Origin: Lewinellaceae bacterium
Lineage (GTDB): Bacteria > Bacteroidota > Bacteroidia > Chitinophagales > Saprospiraceae
Assembly (NCBI GenBank): GCA_020636195.1
Contig: JACJYH010000004.1
Location: 372,001 to 436,000 of the forward strand
Length of the DNA stretch: 64,000 nt
Direction: 5' to 3'
The notes under the pieces are model-generated. The model searched no databases, was not told the origin of the DNA, and was given only the letters and a program-made list of their open reading frames with translations. The translations under genes were made by a program, and so were the position numbers. Shown here one piece after another: positions 61,097 to 64,000 of the stretch. The first letter of the stretch is position 1, and every line of letters begins with the position of its first letter.

Positions 61097-62383
61097 ATGA
61101 AAACACTCCTTCTGAGTAAAGATTTTCATGATATCCTCAATGAAATAGAGCATTGCTCTGATCATTACCTTATCACAGGTCGTGCTGGAACCGGAAAGTC
61201 CACACTTCTTCAATTATTCAAACAGACTACACACAAAAAAGTGGTTTTACTGGCACCAACAGGTGTTGCAGCATTGAATATACGAGGACAAACCATTCAT
61301 TCTTTCTTCGGATTTCCTCCGAGAATTTTGAATGCTTCTGAGATAAAACGGAAGTCAAATTATGGAATATTCCTAAATATTGATACTATTGTCATTGACG
61401 AAGTTTCCATGGTGAGATCAGACATCCTTGATAATATTGATGTATCTCTCAGGGTACAACGAGGCAACCCAATGCCATTTGGAGGCGTTCAAATGATATT
61501 TTTCGGAGATTTATTCCAGTTACCTCCAGTTGTGGCGAGCCAATTTGAAAAACAATATTTTAGTACAGTCTATGAATCAGCATATTTTTTTTCAGCTAAA
61601 ATATGGCAAGAAAAACAACCCATTGTATTGGAATTGAGACACATATATAGACAAGAAGAGCGTATTTTCATTGACTTATTGGATAAAATTAGAACCGGAA
61701 CGATGGAATTTGACGATTTTCAATTGATCAATGAAAGATTTATTCCTATTCAAAATAGTGAAGAATTTTTTATAACGTTGTGCAGTAGAAATGATATTGC
61801 ACGACATATAAATGAAGAAAAGTTGAACGAACTTCGTTCTGTAGCCCACCAGTTCCAAGCAAAAATAGAAGGAGAATTCAGTCCACAATTGTTTCCAACT
61901 GACTTTGTCCTTTCTTTAAAAGTAGGCGCACAAGTCATGTTCGTTAAAAATGATCCATTGAAACGCTTTGTCAATGGGAGCCTTGGAACTGTTTCTAAAA
62001 TCTTCGATGACAAAGTTTATGTAACGTTACATCATGGTTCTGAAACAGAAATAATTGTGGAATCCGCAGAATGGGAATATATCAAATATGATTATTCAGA
62101 TAAAAATCCAAAGGAGATTAATGTTAAAGTATTAGGCGTTTTTTCGCAGTTACCACTGAAGTTAGCTTGGGCGATCACAATCCACAAGAGTCAAGGAAAA
62201 ACGTTTGACTCTGTTCTGATTAATATGGGAAAAGGAGCATTTGAAAGTGGACAGGCGTATGTGGCATTGAGTAGATGTAGGACTTTGGATGGCGTGTTTT
62301 TACAATCACCATTGCAACAAAAAGACATCATAGTAGACAATAGGATAGTTGAATATTATGAAAATTTAAAATATATCAATTGA
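61097..62383 (+). CDS. PIF1-like AAA helicase (superfamily 1B)
   Basis: A 428-residue ATPase. Walker A GRAGTGKST at 28-36, TGVAALNIRGQTIHSFFGFPP near 55, Walker B IVIDEVSMV near 98, FFGDLFQLPPVV near 135, and the C-terminal SF1 motif ITIHKSQGKTFDSVLINMGK near 365 followed by YVALSRCRTLDGV. This is the bacterial PIF1/RecD2-like form that unwinds DNA 5' to 3'; it probably aids replication or repair. It lies 14 bases after the barrel gene. Confidence 0.9.
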   Translation: MKTLLLSKDFHDILNEIEHCSDHYLITGRAGTGKSTLLQLFKQTTHKKVVLLAPTGVAALNIRGQTIHSFFGFPPRILNASEIKRKSNYGIFLNIDTIVIDEVSMVRSDILDNIDVSLRVQRGNPMPFGGVQMIFFGDLFQLPPVVASQFEKQYFSTVYESAYFFSAKIWQEKQPIVLELRHIYRQEERIFIDLLDKIRTGTMEFDDFQLINERFIPIQNSEEFFITLCSRNDIARHINEEKLNELRSVAHQFQAKIEGEFSPQLFPTDFVLSLKVGAQVMFVKNDPLKRFVNGSLGTVSKIFDDKVYVTLHHGSETEIIVESAEWEYIKYDYSDKNPKEINVKVLGVFSQLPLKLAWAITIHKSQGKTFDSVLINMGKGAFESGQAYVALSRCRTLDGVFLQSPLQQKDIIVDNRIVEYYENLKYIN

Positions 62384-62408
62384 TAAAATATTCTTCAGAG
62401 ATTTTTCG

Positions 62409-62416
62409 TATCTTTG
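62409..62416 (+). promoter_or_regulatory. Candidate -7 promoter element for the serine hydrolase gene
   Basis: TATCTTTG, 19 bases before the ATG at 62436, matches TAnnTTTG. The nearest TTG (62380) is 26 bases away, longer than in the clearest promoters here. Confidence 0.45.
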
Positions 62417-62435
62417 TTTAGTATTTCAATATATT

Positions 62436-63533
62436 ATGTGTCCAAAGTACTTGTATTTCTTCCTAGGTTGGTTTTTGTTGCCTTGCTCGTTACTTGGTCA
62501 ACAAGAACAATTGAAAGATGAAATAAGAAAAATCATCCAATACGATACTGAGATTTCATATAAAAACACGCCCGGTTTCATTATAGGGATTATTGACCAA
62601 GATTCTAACTATATTATCCCTTTCGGAACGGCAGATATCAATTCTAATGAAGCACTGAACCCTTCGGATGCGTTCGAATTAGGTAGTGTTTCCAAGACTT
62701 TTACCGCAGCTTTGATTTCAATATTAGTCAATGCTGGACAACTCAGTTACGAAGATTTAGTCAATGATATCATTCCTTCAAATTATAAAAATGATAGACT
62801 TAGATATTTAAAAATATCCGATCTATTAAACCACACCAGCGGATTTCCGAAAAGACCAAAAGATTTTGGAAAAAGGGAGACATCGTACAATGATCCATAT
62901 AAAAACTATACTAAGGAGCATTTACTGAATTACTACAGGTCTTTTATTCCAAAGGTCAGAAAGTTTGAATATTCTCATATCAATTACGCACTATTGGAGA
63001 TCATTATTGAAAATATTACACAAATGAGTTTTGATCAAGCACTGTCACAATATCTATTAGAACCACTTGAGATGACTTCTACATTTGGAATAAAAGAAAG
63101 TGAAGCGATGCCAATATTGACAAATGGATACGATAAAGCCGGCAAGGTTTCTACACCTTGGAGTTTTCAATCATTTACAGGGTCTGAAGGATTACATTCT
63201 AATTTGACTGATCTCATGTCTTTTGTGCATGCACAATTGGGAGAGAGTCATACGTCACTGGATGAAATCCTCTATAAAAATATAACAAAGGAAACAAGCA
63301 CTTTCAATGAAAAACTATCAATTTCCGATGGATGGCACACAGTCAACATCAAAAATGGGGATTTATATGTGCATACAGGACGTACAGGTGGGCATAGCGT
63401 CTATATAGGTATGGTGAAAGAAACAAAAACTGCAGCCATTGTCCTATCAAACTCATTTTATGGTACAGGAGACTTAGGCACACTGATTTTAAGAATGATC
63501 AATCAAAATTGGAAACGCAATCCTAATCAATAA
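62436..63533 (+). CDS. Class C beta-lactamase-like serine hydrolase
   Basis: A 365-residue exported serine hydrolase with a signal peptide (about 1-21). The nucleophile motif is SVSK (Ser84, Lys87) in FELGSVSKTFTAAL. The second motif, usually Y-x-N, reads Y-S-H (Tyr179 to His181) in FEYSHINYALLE. The third motif is HTG at His313 in VHTGRTGGHS. Such enzymes act as DD-peptidases, esterases or beta-lactamases; function is not assignable. The changed second motif may alter specificity. It overlaps the next gene by one base (stop TAA and start ATG share an A). Confidence 0.87.
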   Translation: MCPKYLYFFLGWFLLPCSLLGQQEQLKDEIRKIIQYDTEISYKNTPGFIIGIIDQDSNYIIPFGTADINSNEALNPSDAFELGSVSKTFTAALISILVNAGQLSYEDLVNDIIPSNYKNDRLRYLKISDLLNHTSGFPKRPKDFGKRETSYNDPYKNYTKEHLLNYYRSFIPKVRKFEYSHINYALLEIIIENITQMSFDQALSQYLLEPLEMTSTFGIKESEAMPILTNGYDKAGKVSTPWSFQSFTGSEGLHSNLTDLMSFVHAQLGESHTSLDEILYKNITKETSTFNEKLSISDGWHTVNIKNGDLYVHTGRTGGHSVYIGMVKETKTAAIVLSNSFYGTGDLGTLILRMINQNWKRNPNQ

Positions 63534-63877
63534 TGGCAAAGGAGAAAATACTAAGTTGGGATGATTTCCAAGCTATGGGCGACCCATCGAAGGTTGCCGA
63601 CGATGTCAAAGAAAATACCAAAGAAACCCATCTTCAATCAGAACTTCGGATACATTTAGATAGAAAACAAAGAGGAGGTAAAGAGGTAACTCTTGTTAAA
63701 GGGTTTCAGGGAAAGAATGACATCTTAGAAGAATTGGGCAAGTCACTAAAACTAAAGTGTGGTGTAGGAGGTTCAGTCAAGGATGGAGAGATTATTTTAC
63801 AAGGAAATCAGCGAGAAAAAGTAATGCAATTATTGCAAAAATTGGGCTATAATAGAGTAAAAAAATCTGGCGGTTAA
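63533..63877 (+). CDS. SUI1/eIF1-family translation initiation factor (YciH-like)
   Basis: A 114-residue protein with the SUI1 domain in the second half: LRIHLDRKQRGGKEVTLVKGFQGKNDILEELGKSLKLKCGVGGSVKDGEIILQGNQREKVMQLLQKLGY. The KxRGGKxVTxVxGF and CGxGGxVKDGEIxLQGxxR motifs are diagnostic. Bacterial YciH checks initiation fidelity or acts under stress. It overlaps the hydrolase gene by one base. Confidence 0.93.
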   Translation: MAKEKILSWDDFQAMGDPSKVADDVKENTKETHLQSELRIHLDRKQRGGKEVTLVKGFQGKNDILEELGKSLKLKCGVGGSVKDGEIILQGNQREKVMQLLQKLGYNRVKKSGG

Positions 63878-64000
63878 TTAAAATATAATTTTGTTGAATA
63901 ATTATTTTTAATATTTTTTGATATTTTATTTTGAAATATTAGTATTTTTAAAATAATATATTGAAACCATAGTATCTTGCTTCAAAGTTAAAAAACTGCA
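63878..64000. other. AT-rich intergenic end of window
   Basis: A very AT-rich stretch (AATATTTTTTGATATTTTATTTTG) with no gene, hairpin or promoter element I can support before the window ends. Confidence 0.6.

Overview
The window is a gene-dense stretch of an AT-rich Bacteroidota chromosome. The evidence is consistent: four proteins carry a type IX secretion (T9SS) C-terminal sorting tail. Promoters match the Bacteroidota TAnnTTTG -7 element, in the clearest cases with a TTG 19-22 bases upstream. There is a bacillithiol gene (bshB1), a type III glutamine synthetase, a Rho factor with a long disordered insert, DUF4252 proteins, and three ECF sigma loci. The protein set resembles environmental Saprospiria-like or Chitinophagia-like bacteria, but that finer placement is a guess. 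I see no rRNA, prophage, CRISPR array or intact transposase, and no gene-free gap longer than about 300 bases (the largest is the rho/serS divergent region, about 280 bases).

Layout. 1-8.3 kb: a partial rRNA methyltransferase, a T9SS-secreted PKD protein, a beta-helix lipoprotein, an AI-2E-type permease and an M48 metalloprotease. 8.4-8.6 kb: tRNA-Gly(GCC) and tRNA-Leu(UAA). 8.7-14.8 kb: a methionine-rich secreted protein, a LolD-like ATPase, a deoxynucleoside kinase, a YggS-type PLP protein, a secreted CotH-type protein and bshB1. 14.9-20.8 kb: a DoxX-type membrane protein, then an acpH-aroE-proline dehydrogenase cluster on the minus strand, pssA and a ferredoxin. 20.8-24.7 kb: ECF sigma locus 1 with a membrane-anchored barrel-like protein, a MazG-like protein and an orphan TRAP substrate-binding lipoprotein. 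24.7-31.1 kb: truC, an S66 peptidase, a T9SS protein, a lipoprotein whose start region is an octanucleotide repeat, a desaturase and a ClC transporter. 31.2-32.6 kb: ECF sigma locus 2 with three tiny membrane proteins. 32.7-40.1 kb: nnr, hslR, ppk2, a YfhO-like membrane protein and glnN. 40.3-44.6 kb: a 1457-residue secreted metalloprotease. 44.7-47.5 kb: ECF sigma locus 3 with anti-sigma and DUF4252 proteins, interrupted by a MITE-like element. 47.6-53.5 kb: a flippase, rpmH, rho, serS and a zinc peptidase. 53.6-57.8 kb: frr, pabB, pabC, an acyltransferase and DUF2905. 57.8-64 kb: a nucleotidyltransferase, an abundant-looking alanine-rich lipoprotein, LolA, a PIF1-like helicase, a class C beta-lactamase-like hydrolase and a SUI1-type factor.

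How the parts fit. Much of the window is housekeeping: translation (rpmH, serS, frr, tRNAs, truC, hslR), folate precursor synthesis (pabB/pabC), nitrogen assimilation (glnN), lipid synthesis (pssA, acyltransferase, desaturase) and metabolite repair (nnr). Woven into this is envelope biology: T9SS cargo, LolA/LolD-like lipoprotein handling, several lipoproteins, and three independent ECF sigma modules coupled to membrane proteins.

The most interesting signals are (1) a CAGGATTG octanucleotide tract between two alternative start codons of a lipoprotein, which predicts a three-state phase-variable switch; (2) the sigma locus at 31.2-32.6 kb, with three small membrane proteins sharing a short acidic motif and ending in His/Cys-rich tails; and (3) a 160-base MITE-like element with a TAA target duplication that landed in a stop codon and left it functional.
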